Assembly: GCA_964395545.1 (NCBI GenBank)
Contig: CAYNAW010000031.1
Span: 1 to 16,497 of the forward strand
Origin: CAYGVX01 sp964395545
GTDB lineage: Archaea > Thermoproteota > Bathyarchaeia > Bathyarchaeales > SOJC01
Reading direction: 5' to 3'
Length of the DNA: 16,497 bases
Below, one piece after another: positions 1 to 8,000 of the stretch. Numbering within the stretch: position 1 is the stretch's first letter; every line of letters starts with the position of its first letter. A program made the position numbers and the translations under genes. Below the pieces are notes generated by a model. It was not told the DNA's origin, did not search any database, and saw only the letters and a program-made list of their open reading frames with translations.

Positions 1-1133
1 TCCACGATTTCCGAAGGACGATGAGGCTCTTCGCCGAGTTTGGATAGAAGAACGACAGGGGTCGCCTTCGCTGCACGCTCAACCTCTCTCACCAGCTGCC
101 CGTAGTTCATCTCTGGAACGATCAAGGCTCTCACCTGCTGGGCGAGTTCGGAAACCTGCTTCTCTGGGAAGGGCCAAATCGTGATCAGGCGGAGGAGTCC
201 AGCCTTTATCCCCTCGCTTCTAGCTTTGCGCACGGCGCTAAGGGCGGCGCGAGAAGGGATGCCGTAGGCGATTACCGCTACTTCAGCGTCGTCAAGCATC
301 ACTCTCTCGACTTTGATTATCTTGTCAGCGTTCTTGCGTATCTTATCACACAGTCTCTGAACCAGCTGTGTTTGGTCTTCGATGCTGACTGTCTGAGGCA
401 CACCCTTCTCATCATGCGTCAGACCCGTGGCGTGGAAGTGGTATCCTTCTCCAAAACAAGCCATGGGAGGCACCAGGTTCTTGTCGGGTTTAAAGGGCTC
501 GTATTCGTCGGGCGGCACTTGGGGTTTCTTTCGGTTGACGATTGAGATTTTCTCAAATGGGGGAATCGTGATCTTCTCCCACATGTGGCCAATTACCTCG
601 TCGGCCAGAAGGACGGCTGGAACACGGTAGGTCTCGGAGAGGTTGAAGCAGTCGATAGTTAAGTCGAACATCTCTTGAACGGACGAAGGAGCCAAAGCGA
701 TGATCTCATAGTCACCGTGAGAGCCCCACTTTGTCTGCATCACATCTTGTTGACCTGGCATGGTGGGTTGGCCGGTGCTGGGACCACCTCGCATAATATT
801 TACGATGACTAGGGGTGCTTCAGTCATGGCGGCTAACCCTATGTTTTCCTGCATCAAGCTAAAGCCGGGACCTGACGTTGCAGTCATGGCTTTTCTGCAG
901 GCATAAGAGGCGCCGATGATGGCGGCGATTGACGCGATTTCGTCCTCCATCTGTATGTAAATACCACCTACTTCAGGCAGTCGTCTGGCCATACGTTCAG
1001 CGATTTCGGTGGCGGGGGTTATTGGGTAGCCGGCGAAGAAACGACACCCTGCAACGATCGCTCCTTCTGCACATGCCAGGTCACCGCTCATGAAATGCGA
1101 TCCAGTGAGCGCCGTTCTATTTGCTTTCTCCAT
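1..1133 (-). CDS. korA: 2-oxoacid:ferredoxin oxidoreductase, alpha subunit (KorA type), 3' end cut by window edge
   Basis: About 377 codons are visible without a stop; the frame runs off base 1, probably only about ten residues short of a normal KorA. The enzyme oxidatively decarboxylates a 2-oxoacid, probably 2-oxoglutarate, with CoA and ferredoxin to an acyl-CoA, CO2 and reduced ferredoxin in the cytoplasm. Visible family motifs are GYPITPATE (residues 35-43), MEDEIASI (62-69), ATSGPGFSLM (85-94), RGGPSTGQPT (115-124) and GQQDVM (127-132). The start chosen is the ATG at 1133, eight bases after a GAAGG; it overlaps korD by 17 bases. An upstream ATG at 1151 and an internal one at 1091, which fits the conserved MSGDLACAEGA, are alternatives. 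The order korD-korA matches KorDABG operons, so korB and korG should follow outside the window. A VorB-type branched-chain specificity cannot be excluded from this subunit alone. Confidence 0.92.
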   Translation of the reverse strand, partial: MEKANRTALTGSHFMSGDLACAEGAIVAGCRFFAGYPITPATEIAERMARRLPEVGGIYIQMEDEIASIAAIIGASYACRKAMTATSGPGFSLMQENIGLAAMTEAPLVIVNIMRGGPSTGQPTMPGQQDVMQTKWGSHGDYEIIALAPSSVQEMFDLTIDCFNLSETYRVPAVLLADEVIGHMWEKITIPPFEKISIVNRKKPQVPPDEYEPFKPDKNLVPPMACFGEGYHFHATGLTHDEKGVPQTVSIEDQTQLVQRLCDKIRKNADKIIKVERVMLDDAEVAVIAYGIPSRAALSAVRKARSEGIKAGLLRLITIWPFPEKQVSELAQQVRALIVPEMNYGQLVREVERAAKATPVVLLSKLGEEPHRPSEIV

Positions 1134-1416
1134 TCTTACAGCCTTCTTCATTGTTCTTTTCAACTATGTAGATGGCGAACTCGGGGCAGATTGCTGTGCA
1201 GAAACCACAGAGACCGCACTTGCTTTCATCTGTTACCTTGGGCGGGTATGCTCCTCTCGTGTTGAGTTGGTCGGATCTTTCGAGCACTTCCTTCGGGCAG
1301 AATTCGATGCAGAAGCCGCAGCCCTTGCACAAATCCGTGATTATGTGTATTTCGGCTTTTGCAGTCTTGATTTTTTCTGCGTCTAGGGGTTTTCTCCAGA
1401 GTTTTTGAGGCACCAT
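1117..1416 (-). CDS. korD: 2-oxoacid:ferredoxin oxidoreductase, delta subunit (2[4Fe-4S] ferredoxin)
   Basis: This 99-residue ferredoxin-like protein carries two complete CxxCxxCxxxC clusters: C30, C33, C36, C40 and C67, C70, C73, C77, the second three-spaced cysteine in each followed by proline. It is the internal electron carrier that accepts electrons from the thiamine-bearing subunit of the Kor/Vor complex and passes them to free ferredoxin. The start is the ATG whose A is also the last base of the HdrA stop codon (TGATG overlap), preceded by an AAGGGA in the HdrA tail; a TTG one codon earlier is less likely. The tight coupling to hdrA upstream and korA downstream implies one transcript and roughly stoichiometric synthesis. 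The position right after hdrA suggests that the ferredoxin pool used by both enzymes is shared, which is inference. Confidence 0.92.
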   Translation of the reverse strand: MVPQKLWRKPLDAEKIKTAKAEIHIITDLCKGCGFCIEFCPKEVLERSDQLNTRGAYPPKVTDESKCGLCGFCTAICPEFAIYIVEKNNEEGCKNGESK

Positions 1417-3839
1417 CAATCCCTTTCCTGCTCCTTTGCAAACGCCGTCTTGGATTTCTCGATGTCCTCAGGGGTCAGTTTGCTTAGGGTTTCGTGCATC
1501 TCGCGTATCTTGGAGGCGATTCTCTCGCCTTCGGCTGCGGAAGCCCAAAGTAGCTGAAGCCTTTCCTTGCCGACTCCCAAACGTTCCATCTTCTTCCACA
1601 GTCGTTCCACTCTTTTCTGTGTCTGGTAGTTGGCGTTTATGTAGTGGCAGTCGCCTGGGTGGCATCCTGCGATTAGGACTGCGCCAGCACCTCGGCTGAA
1701 GGCATGTTCCATGAATTTCGGTGAGACTCTTCCGGAGCACATTGTTCGTATTATGCGCACGTTCGGAGGGTACTGCATTCGGCTTACGCCCGCGAAGTCT
1801 GCTCCAGCGTACGAGCACCAGTTGCAGCAAAAAGCGATTATCTTCTTGTCGGCGTCTTCTTCGGTTAAGGCGTCAACCTGTGCCATGATCTGAGCGTTAG
1901 TGAAGTGGCGCATGTGGAGGGCTTCGAACGGACATTCGGCGCCGCAGGTGCCGCAGCCGGCGCACGCAGCCTCCACAACTTCGATCAGTTTTTGTTCCTT
2001 GTTCACAATTATGGCGTTGTAGGGGCAGACTCGAGCGCACAAGCCGCAGAGTTGGCAGTTTTCTGGTATTGGTCTAGGGGTGATGGCTTCCACTGTCACT
2101 TTTCCTTGCGCCATGAGTATGCCCGCGCGGGCTGCAGCTGCGCTTGCTTGGGTTACGCTGTCCTTTATGTCTTTGGGGGATTCAGCGCAGCCTGCGAGGA
2201 ATATTCCGCCTGTGGGGGCGTCGACGGGTCTGAGTTTGGGATGTGCTTCCATGAAGAATCCGTCAGAAGTTCTGGAGAGTGTGAGGAGTCGTTGGATAAC
2301 GTCGCTGTCGTGGCAGGGTTCGATGCCCACAGAGAGAATGACCATCCCCACTTTGAGCTTGTAGAGCTCCTTTTGAAGCGTGTTCTCCCCGATTAGCCAC
2401 AAATCGTGAGTTTTGCGGTCTTCAACTACCTCTGCTGGCAGTCCTCTGACGAATACTACGCCTTCTTCTTTCGCTCGTCTGTACAGGTCTTCGAAACCTT
2501 TTCCGAAGGCCCTGATGTCAACGTAGAAGACATGTATCTTGACGTGAGGCCAGTGTTCTTTGATGAGGAGGCTGTCTTTTATGGTGTTCATGCAGCAGAC
2601 GTTGCTGCAGTATTGTTTTCCCTTTTGTGATCGCGAGCCCACGCATTGGATGAAGGCCACTGAGTTGGGGATTTTCTGATCGCTTGGGCGGATGAGGTTG
2701 CCGCCTGAAGGTCCTCCGGCGTTGATTAGTCGTTCGAATTCTAGTGATGTGATCAGGTTAGGGTATTTGGTGTAGCCATAGTTCTGTAGTGATGTTGGGT
2801 CACAGACGTCTGCGCCGGTGGCTACGATAATCGTGCCTACCTCTAATTCTACGGTCTCGGGTTTCATTTCGAAGTCGATGGCTTGTCGTTCACAGGCTTT
2901 GATGCACTTGTCACACGTTATGAAGCCTTCTCTGTTGAGGCATATGTTGCGGTCGATTATGTAGGTGGAGGGTACCGCTTGGGCAAATGGCGTGTAGACG
3001 GCTTTCCGAGTTGCTAGACCTATGTCGAATTCGTTGGGTGCAGTCACGGGGCAGACATCTGTGCAGTCGCCGCAGGCGCTGCAATCGCGTGTTACATATC
3101 GTGGTTTTTTGAGTACCTTTACCTTGAAGTTGCCGATGTAGCCTTTGACTTCTTGGACTTCACTGTGGGTTAAGAGCTCTATGTTAGGATGGTGTCCCAC
3201 GTCAGACATTTTGGGTGCGAGGATGCAGATTGAGCAGTCCATCGTGGGGAATGTCTTGTCGATTTGTGCCATCCGTCCGCCGATGCTTGGTTCCTTTTCC
3301 ACCAAGTACACTTGGTAGCCTGTGTCGGCGAGGTCGAGAGCGGCCTGGATTCCTGCGACCCCTCCTCCGATGACTAGGGCGTTTCTGAGAATCGGGACCT
3401 CGGCTTCCACCGCGGGTTCGAGAAGGGCAACCTTCGCCACTGCAGCTTTAACGAGGTCTTTAGCCTTCTCAGTTGCTTGTTCCTTTTCGTGGAGGTGTAC
3501 CCAACTGCAATGTTCCCGTATGTTTGCCATTTCGAAAAGATACTTGTTCAGCCCCGCGTCTTCGCAGGCCTTCCGGAAGGTGGGTTCGTGGAGTCTTGGC
3601 GAGCACGAGGCTACAACTACCCTGTTGAGTTTGTGTTCTTTTATATCCTTCTTGATAAGTTCTTGACCTTGGTCGGAACAGGTGTAGCGGTTGTCTCTTG
3701 CCACCACAACTTGGGGCAGAGTGGCAGCGAACTTTCCTACTTCCTCACAGTCTACTGTTCCTGCAATGTTTAGGCCACAGTGGCACACGTAGACGCCTAT
3801 TCTGGGTTCTTCTTCGGCTGTTCTTTCTTCAGTTGCCAC
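1416..3839 (-). CDS. hdrA: HdrA-MvhD fusion: FAD/iron-sulfur subunit of a heterodisulfide reductase-like complex
   Basis: The 807-residue protein is HdrA with a C-terminal MvhD domain. HdrA carries the flavin of electron-bifurcating or electron-confurcating complexes in the cytoplasm. In order: an N-terminal HdrA domain with C19, C21, C54 and C79; an FAD fold with GGGVAG (158-163); the HdrA signature DCSICILAPKM (201-211); a four-cysteine cluster C253, C256, C259, C263; a further set C300, C309, C312, C316; CVGSR and YCSNVCCM (399-417); a ferredoxin pair C595-C605 and C626-C636; and MvhD from about 665, with C671, C672, C675, C701, C726 and C731, a domain that binds a [2Fe-2S] centre in relatives. 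The start is GTG at 3839, preceded by AGAGG and overlapping the upstream gene by 11 bases. No hydrogenase genes are in view, so the MvhD domain probably docks another partner, most simply the HdrC-GltD protein encoded upstream. Confidence 0.95.
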   Translation of the reverse strand: MATEERTAEEEPRIGVYVCHCGLNIAGTVDCEEVGKFAATLPQVVVARDNRYTCSDQGQELIKKDIKEHKLNRVVVASCSPRLHEPTFRKACEDAGLNKYLFEMANIREHCSWVHLHEKEQATEKAKDLVKAAVAKVALLEPAVEAEVPILRNALVIGGGVAGIQAALDLADTGYQVYLVEKEPSIGGRMAQIDKTFPTMDCSICILAPKMSDVGHHPNIELLTHSEVQEVKGYIGNFKVKVLKKPRYVTRDCSACGDCTDVCPVTAPNEFDIGLATRKAVYTPFAQAVPSTYIIDRNICLNREGFITCDKCIKACERQAIDFEMKPETVELEVGTIIVATGADVCDPTSLQNYGYTKYPNLITSLEFERLINAGGPSGGNLIRPSDQKIPNSVAFIQCVGSRSQKGKQYCSNVCCMNTIKDSLLIKEHWPHVKIHVFYVDIRAFGKGFEDLYRRAKEEGVVFVRGLPAEVVEDRKTHDLWLIGENTLQKELYKLKVGMVILSVGIEPCHDSDVIQRLLTLSRTSDGFFMEAHPKLRPVDAPTGGIFLAGCAESPKDIKDSVTQASAAAARAGILMAQGKVTVEAITPRPIPENCQLCGLCARVCPYNAIIVNKEQKLIEVVEAACAGCGTCGAECPFEALHMRHFTNAQIMAQVDALTEEDADKKIIAFCCNWCSYAGADFAGVSRMQYPPNVRIIRTMCSGRVSPKFMEHAFSRGAGAVLIAGCHPGDCHYINANYQTQKRVERLWKKMERLGVGKERLQLLWASAAEGERIASKIREMHETLSKLTPEDIEKSKTAFAKEQERD

Positions 3840-5286
3840 GATGCTTCGCCTCTTCTGATCTCATGTTCTCTAGATAATCGATTATACAGCAGGCTGCGCG
3901 TTTTCCGGCGAGAACAGCTTCAATGAGAGTTGCGGGTCCCGATACTGCGTCTCCGCCTGCAAAAACCCCGTCCACACTCGTCTGCATGGTGATGGGGTCT
4001 ACGAGTACTCTATGGTTCTTGTCCACTTCTACCTCTTCGGGCAAGAAGTCTGCCTCCACGCCTTCTCCTATGGCAACTATTATCGTATCGAGTTGCAACA
4101 GGAAGTCGGAGCCCTCGATTGGCATCGGTTTTCCTCTTCCCGTCTCATCCAGCTCGCCCAGCTTCATCTTCACGCATTTCAACCCTGCTGCTTTGCCATC
4201 TTTTTCCAAGACTTGCGTTGGAGCCACGAGAAACTCGATCTTTACTCCTTCTCTTTCCGCTTCCTTGACCTCCCAAGAGTTGGCGGGCATTTCTTCTCGG
4301 GTCCTTCTATAGAGAAGGACAGCTTCCTCTGCTCCTTGACGGAGGGCGGTTCTCGCCACGTCGACTGCGACGTTTCCGCCTCCTACTATCCCCACTTTCC
4401 TCCCGAGCGGGGCGTTCTGCTGTGTGTTGACCTTCCACAGAAACTCTAGAGCATCAACAACCCCTTCCAAGCCTTCTCCTTCGATTCCCAACATTCGGTT
4501 CCTATGGGCGCCGACGCCTACGAATATCGCCTTGAATCCCGCTTTCCAAAGCTCACCAAAATCGATGTCTTTTCCAACTCGTGTGTTGCTCCTTATTTCC
4601 ACGCCCAAACTTCTCAGACGCTCGATTTCCGCGTCTAACACTATTCTGGGCAGCCTATATTCTGGAATAGTTTTCCTCAGCATGCCTCCAGGAGCCGGGA
4701 GAGCTTCAAACACCGTTACCAAATAACCCTTCTCTCTCAACTCGCTGGCTACCACGAGACCCGCTGGGCCTGATCCGATCACAGCGACCTTTTCCTCTCT
4801 GTCTCCGGCGATTTCCTTCTTTTTTGAAGTCTGGCGCCGTGAGATAACTCTCCTCAGAGCGCCGCCCAGTTCTTCTTCATTCATTCCTGTCCGTTCTGGG
4901 TGGAAGCACATATGCCAACAGATTGCGGGCAGAGGGACATCTTTCTCCATGCATGAGACTGCCTGTCTGAAGCCGCTGAGGATTTCTTGCCGCACAGCTT
5001 CGTCTTTAAGAAGTTGGAATATTTCAGGAGGCTTAAGTCCCTGAGGACAGCGCTCATGGCATCTGTAGCACCACGCGCAGAGCCAAAGATCGGCTTCCTT
5101 CAAGGCACTTTCAGGGTCGGTGAAAGCCTTCTGTAAAAGACTTCGTGGGTTATAGCGTGCATTCAAGAGCTCTGCCATGGGACAGCTTGCTGTACAGATA
5201 CCGCACTCGAAGCAGTATTTTGCCCTGGCCCGGATTTCCTCGGGTATAATGGTCGATGTGTCTTGGTCTTCCACCGTTTTGGGCAT
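3829..5286 (-). CDS. HdrC-like ferredoxin fused to a GltD/NfnB-type NAD(P)H oxidoreductase
   Basis: The 485-residue protein joins two modules. Residues 10-105 are HdrC-like, with two [4Fe-4S] motifs: C25, C28, C31, C35 and C70, C73, C76, C80. Residues 165-480 are a GltD/NfnB-like flavoprotein with an FAD fold GSGPAG (171-176), a nucleotide fold GGGNVAVDVA (302-311) and the C-terminal FAD motif GGDAVSGPATLIEA (444-457). Extra cysteines at 112, 123 and 127 lie in the linker. The likely role is to pass electrons between NAD(P)H and the flavin of HdrA. It is the first gene of the operon. The ATG at 5286 follows AAGGAG by 11 bases. Members with this GltD half alone are often labelled glutamate synthase small subunit; the HdrC half and the hdrA neighbour argue against that here. 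Whether NADH or NADPH is used cannot be read from the sequence. Confidence 0.9.
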   Translation of the reverse strand: MPKTVEDQDTSTIIPEEIRARAKYCFECGICTASCPMAELLNARYNPRSLLQKAFTDPESALKEADLWLCAWCYRCHERCPQGLKPPEIFQLLKDEAVRQEILSGFRQAVSCMEKDVPLPAICWHMCFHPERTGMNEEELGGALRRVISRRQTSKKKEIAGDREEKVAVIGSGPAGLVVASELREKGYLVTVFEALPAPGGMLRKTIPEYRLPRIVLDAEIERLRSLGVEIRSNTRVGKDIDFGELWKAGFKAIFVGVGAHRNRMLGIEGEGLEGVVDALEFLWKVNTQQNAPLGRKVGIVGGGNVAVDVARTALRQGAEEAVLLYRRTREEMPANSWEVKEAEREGVKIEFLVAPTQVLEKDGKAAGLKCVKMKLGELDETGRGKPMPIEGSDFLLQLDTIIVAIGEGVEADFLPEEVEVDKNHRVLVDPITMQTSVDGVFAGGDAVSGPATLIEAVLAGKRAACCIIDYLENMRSEEAKHRGN

Positions 5287-5368
5287 TCTTCAGGAGACTC
5301 CTTTTCCTTTTCTGAGATGTTTAAGCTTGGGTTGGTTTGTCCTTTTTTTATTAGAAGAAGTGTCTCCG

Positions 5369-5375
5369 ATATAAA
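5369..5375 (-). promoter_or_regulatory. TATA box of the hdr-kor operon
   Basis: On the minus strand the bases read TTTATAT, preceded by GTAAAG, which would serve as the BRE. An archaeal start about 26 bases downstream would lie near 5346 and give a leader of about 60 bases before the ATG at 5286. The same AT-rich block reads ATATAAA on the plus strand and could also act toward the divergent operon. Judged by eye only. Confidence 0.5.
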
Positions 5376-5376
5376 C

Positions 5377-5390
5377 TTTACAAATGTAAA
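5377..5390. promoter_or_regulatory. AT-rich inverted repeat between divergent operons (possible operator)
   Basis: TTTACAAATGTAAA is a perfect inverted repeat with 6-base arms around an AA centre. It touches the minus-strand TATA box on its BRE side, where a bound dimeric regulator would block TFB. It sits in the 190-bp gap between the hdr-kor and dehydrogenase-pxp operons, so it could control either or both. No regulator gene is in the window. Confidence 0.35.
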
Positions 5391-5430
5391 CCTCTTTACG
5401 CTGATCTAAGAAACAGCAGCTGCGAAACAC

Positions 5431-5437
5431 CTATATC
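5431..5437 (+). promoter_or_regulatory. possible TATA box of the dehydrogenase-pxp operon
   Basis: CTATATC lies 40 bases before the ATG at 5477. A start about 26 bases further on would leave a leader of roughly 17 bases that still contains the AAGGA ribosome binding site at about 5463-5467. The ATATAAA block at 5369 is an alternative with a longer leader. Confidence 0.4.
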
Positions 5438-5476
5438 TCCACGGAAAACAACAACAGAACAGAAGGACTGACAGAA

Positions 5477-6505
5477 ATGGAGAGGGTTAAAGTAGTCTTA
5501 TACGGAGTGGGTGCAGTCGGCAGCCTAATAGCGAGATTCCTTCTCAAAAAGGAGGGCGTGGAGATCGTTGGCGCCATAGACGTGGCGAAAGGAAAGGTAG
5601 GCAAGGATCTGGGGGAAATCCTGGACCTGGATAGACGCCTCGGAGTGAAGGTCACCAGCGACACTCGGCAGGTGCTCCAGAAGACCGAGCCACACGTCGT
5701 GGTACATACGACTTCCTCATACCTAAGGGACACCTATCCCCAGCTTGCCGAGGTTGTGGAGCACGGTGTCAGCATAGTGTCAACGTGCGAGGAACTCTCC
5801 TACCCATACTGCTCTGATCCCCGATTAGCCGAGAAACTCGGCGCCTTAGCGAAGAAGCACGAGGCCACAATCCTAGGTACAGGCATCAACCCAGGCTTCC
5901 TGATGGACACCCTTGTCATCACCCTCACCGCGGCCTGTCAGAAAATCTACAGTGTCAAGGCAGTTCGAGTTATGAACGCCGCTACTCGAAGAGTGCCCTT
6001 TCAGAAGAAGATCGGTGCAGGCTTGAGCAGAGATGAATTTCGCAAAGCCATCAGACAGAAGCGGATTACTGGGCACGTCGGCTTGGAGCAGTCGATCGAG
6101 ATGGTTGCAGCAGCGTTGGCGTGGAAGCTTAATCGTGTTGAGGTCTGTCCTGTCAAACCGGTCATCGCCAAGAAGTCCGTTAGAGGTGAGGCTATCGAGG
6201 TTAAGGCGGGAAATGTGGCTGGGCTGAGGCAGATAGCAAAAGGGTACAGATATGGCAAAGAAGCCATCACTTTGGAGTTTCAGGCGTACATAGGTGCGGA
6301 AGAGGAATACGATTCGATAACCATCAATGGCATTCCGAAAATCAATCAGAAGATTACGCCAAGTGTCCACGGTGACCTGGGCACCGTTGCCATGGTGGTG
6401 AACGCGATTCCTAAAGTTATCAACGCCCCGGCAGGGCTGGTGACGATGAAAGATCTGCCTGTGCCCTCAGCGGCAACAGAGAGCATGGTTAAGTATTTGC
6501 GTTAA
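5477..6505 (+). CDS. NAD(P)-dependent dehydrogenase of the 2,4-diaminopentanoate dehydrogenase / DapB-like family
   Basis: The 342-residue protein has an N-terminal Rossmann fold, GVGAVG (10-15) with an acidic strand end at D35, followed by the family marks GTGINPGFLMDTL (134-146) and HGDLGTVAMVVNAIP (298-312) with NAPAGLVTMKDLP (316-328). Together these identify the dihydrodipicolinate reductase-like family whose studied member is 2,4-diaminopentanoate dehydrogenase of clostridial ornithine fermentation. It does not look like a lysine-pathway DapB, which is shorter. The likely chemistry is NAD(P)-linked deamination of an amino acid with an amine on a side-chain carbon, or the reverse; the substrate here is unknown. 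The ATG follows AAGGA by nine bases. It leads a four-gene operon, 19 bases before pxpA, so its product or substrate may link to the 5-oxoproline/glutamate node. That link is inference from context. Confidence 0.8.
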   Translation: MERVKVVLYGVGAVGSLIARFLLKKEGVEIVGAIDVAKGKVGKDLGEILDLDRRLGVKVTSDTRQVLQKTEPHVVVHTTSSYLRDTYPQLAEVVEHGVSIVSTCEELSYPYCSDPRLAEKLGALAKKHEATILGTGINPGFLMDTLVITLTAACQKIYSVKAVRVMNAATRRVPFQKKIGAGLSRDEFRKAIRQKRITGHVGLEQSIEMVAAALAWKLNRVEVCPVKPVIAKKSVRGEAIEVKAGNVAGLRQIAKGYRYGKEAITLEFQAYIGAEEEYDSITINGIPKINQKITPSVHGDLGTVAMVVNAIPKVINAPAGLVTMKDLPVPSAATESMVKYLR

Positions 6506-6524
6506 GCTGGGTGGCTGTGCGAAT

Positions 6525-7292
6525 TTGAGAATTGACCTCAACTGTGATTTGGGCGAGAGCTTCGGCAGCTTTAAGGTTGGACACGACGCAGCGATTATGC
6601 CGTTCATAACCTCAGCCAATGTTGCCTGCGGCTTCCACGCGGGCGACCCGATGATTATGGCTGAAACGGTAGAGTTGGCTAAGAAGAACAAGGTTGCCGT
6701 GGGAGCACATCCCGGGTTTCCCGACCTTTTGGGTTTTGGTCGTCGAGACATGGGGCTTTCGAAGAAAGAAGTGAAGAACATAATGCTCTATCAGGTCGGC
6801 GCCCTTCAGGCCTTTACACGCTCGATAGGCATCGCCTTGCAGCATGTCAAACCTCACGGAGCTCTTTACAACGCCACCGCCAAGAATGAAGCCTACATGG
6901 AAGCCATAATTGAGGCTGTTGCGGCTTTGGATCCGCGGCTGATGCTTTTCGCCTTCGCGGGGTCTAAGATGGCTGGGATGGCTGAAGATGCTGGGTTGCG
7001 TGTTGCTCACGAGGTCTTCGTCGACAGAGCCTACAATGCGGATGGCAATTTAGTTACTCGGAGCGTGAGTGGAGCAGTGATTGAGGATGCGAGACTCGTG
7101 GCAGAGAGAGTCGTCAGCATGGTAAAGGAGAAGAGCATCAAGGCGATCGATGGTAAGACTGTGAGGTTTGATCAGGTGCACACGGTTTGCCTCCACGGTG
7201 ACACACTAAATGCGGTTGAGCTGGCGAAGGCGATGAAGAAGGCTCTACTGGTTGCCAATGTTGAAGTGGTGCCTGTGGGCACGTTCCTCTAG
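6525..7292 (+). CDS. pxpA: 5-oxoprolinase subunit PxpA (LamB/YcsF family)
   Basis: PxpA works with PxpB and PxpC in the ATP-dependent opening of 5-oxo-L-proline (pyroglutamate) to L-glutamate, a repair or salvage reaction for a spontaneously formed lactam. The 255 residues are the usual family length. Conserved blocks are DLNCDLGESFG (4-14), ANVACGFHAGDP (31-42), GAHPGFPDLLGFGRR (60-74), HVKPHGALYN (107-116), DRAY (167-170) and VCLHGD (221-226), all intact. The start must be TTG at 6525: family members begin just before this DLNCDLGES block, no ATG or GTG is in frame between the preceding stop and it, and a GGGTGG lies about nine bases ahead, matching the 16S anti-SD seen at the end of the window. 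The stop codon directly abuts the pxpB start. Confidence 0.95.
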   Translation: MRIDLNCDLGESFGSFKVGHDAAIMPFITSANVACGFHAGDPMIMAETVELAKKNKVAVGAHPGFPDLLGFGRRDMGLSKKEVKNIMLYQVGALQAFTRSIGIALQHVKPHGALYNATAKNEAYMEAIIEAVAALDPRLMLFAFAGSKMAGMAEDAGLRVAHEVFVDRAYNADGNLVTRSVSGAVIEDARLVAERVVSMVKEKSIKAIDGKTVRFDQVHTVCLHGDTLNAVELAKAMKKALLVANVEVVPVGTFL

Positions 7293-8000
7293 GTGCGCAC
7301 TGTGCATCCCGCTGCCAAGTATCTGCCCGTGGGTGACCGGGCGCTTCTAGTCGAGTTTGGAAGAACCGTGAGCCTCGACACAAATCGCAGAGTGCATGCT
7401 CTCGATGCCGCCGTCATTCAAGAAAGATGGCGGGGGGTCGAAGAATGTGTGCCCAGTTACCGCTCGCTACTCGTCTACTATGACCCTGCCGAAACCACTT
7501 ACGAGCAGCTGGTCTACAGGCTGAGAGACGTAGAGCCGAGGTTAAACGAGTTCAGTGTCGCCTTGCGGCAACGAATCGTAGAGGTGCCGCTAGTCTATGG
7601 CGGTGAATATGGACCAGACCTTGGCTATGTAGCCAACTACCACAACCTTAACGATGAGGAGGTGGTGCAGCTACACAGCAGCCGAGAATACAGGGTATAC
7701 ATGATTGGCTTCATCGCGGGTTTCCCATATCTAGGGGAGGTGGCTGATGAGATAGCCACGCCTAGGCTCAAGACACCACGCCTGCGAGTTCCAACGGGGT
7801 CTGTGGGAATCGCTGAGAAGCAGACGGGCATATATCCGCGAGAGTCGCCTGGCGGCTGGCATATTATTGGGCGAACCCCGCTGAGGCTTTTCGATGTTGA
7901 AAAGCATCCGCCCGCCCTCATACTACCTGGCGACACTGTGCAGTTCAAGCCCATTGGAAAAGAAGAATTCGAAAAACTATCCCGAGAACAGCGAATATGA
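7293..8000 (+). CDS. pxpB: 5-oxoprolinase subunit PxpB (KipI family)
   Basis: The 235-residue protein is the KipI-type subunit that pairs with PxpC. It has the N-terminal YLPVGDRALLVEFG block (10-23), the VPLVYGGEYGPDL segment (98-110), GFPYLG (143-148), TPRLKTPRLRVPTGSVGIA (156-174) and SPGGWHIIGRTPLRLFD (185-201), the last being the strongest family mark. The family usually has a proline before GFPYLG; here it is alanine (A142). The start is GTG at 7293, immediately after the pxpA TAG without any spacer, so translation is probably coupled. Its last codons overlap pxpC. In Bacillus the homologue also inhibits the sporulation kinase KinA, which has no counterpart expected in an archaeon, so the oxoprolinase role is the sensible reading. 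Confidence 0.93.
   Translation: MRTVHPAAKYLPVGDRALLVEFGRTVSLDTNRRVHALDAAVIQERWRGVEECVPSYRSLLVYYDPAETTYEQLVYRLRDVEPRLNEFSVALRQRIVEVPLVYGGEYGPDLGYVANYHNLNDEEVVQLHSSREYRVYMIGFIAGFPYLGEVADEIATPRLKTPRLRVPTGSVGIAEKQTGIYPRESPGGWHIIGRTPLRLFDVEKHPPALILPGDTVQFKPIGKEEFEKLSREQRI

Noticed and set aside
1090..1386. Plus-strand open frame of 98 residues opposite korD and korA
   Set aside because: It lies antisense to a clear ferredoxin and KorA; no ribosome site and no recognisable protein.
5292..5302. AGGAGACTCCT palindrome covering the ribosome site of the HdrC-GltD gene
   Set aside because: With a one-base centre it cannot fold as an RNA hairpin; it is probably a chance symmetry around the AAGGAG.
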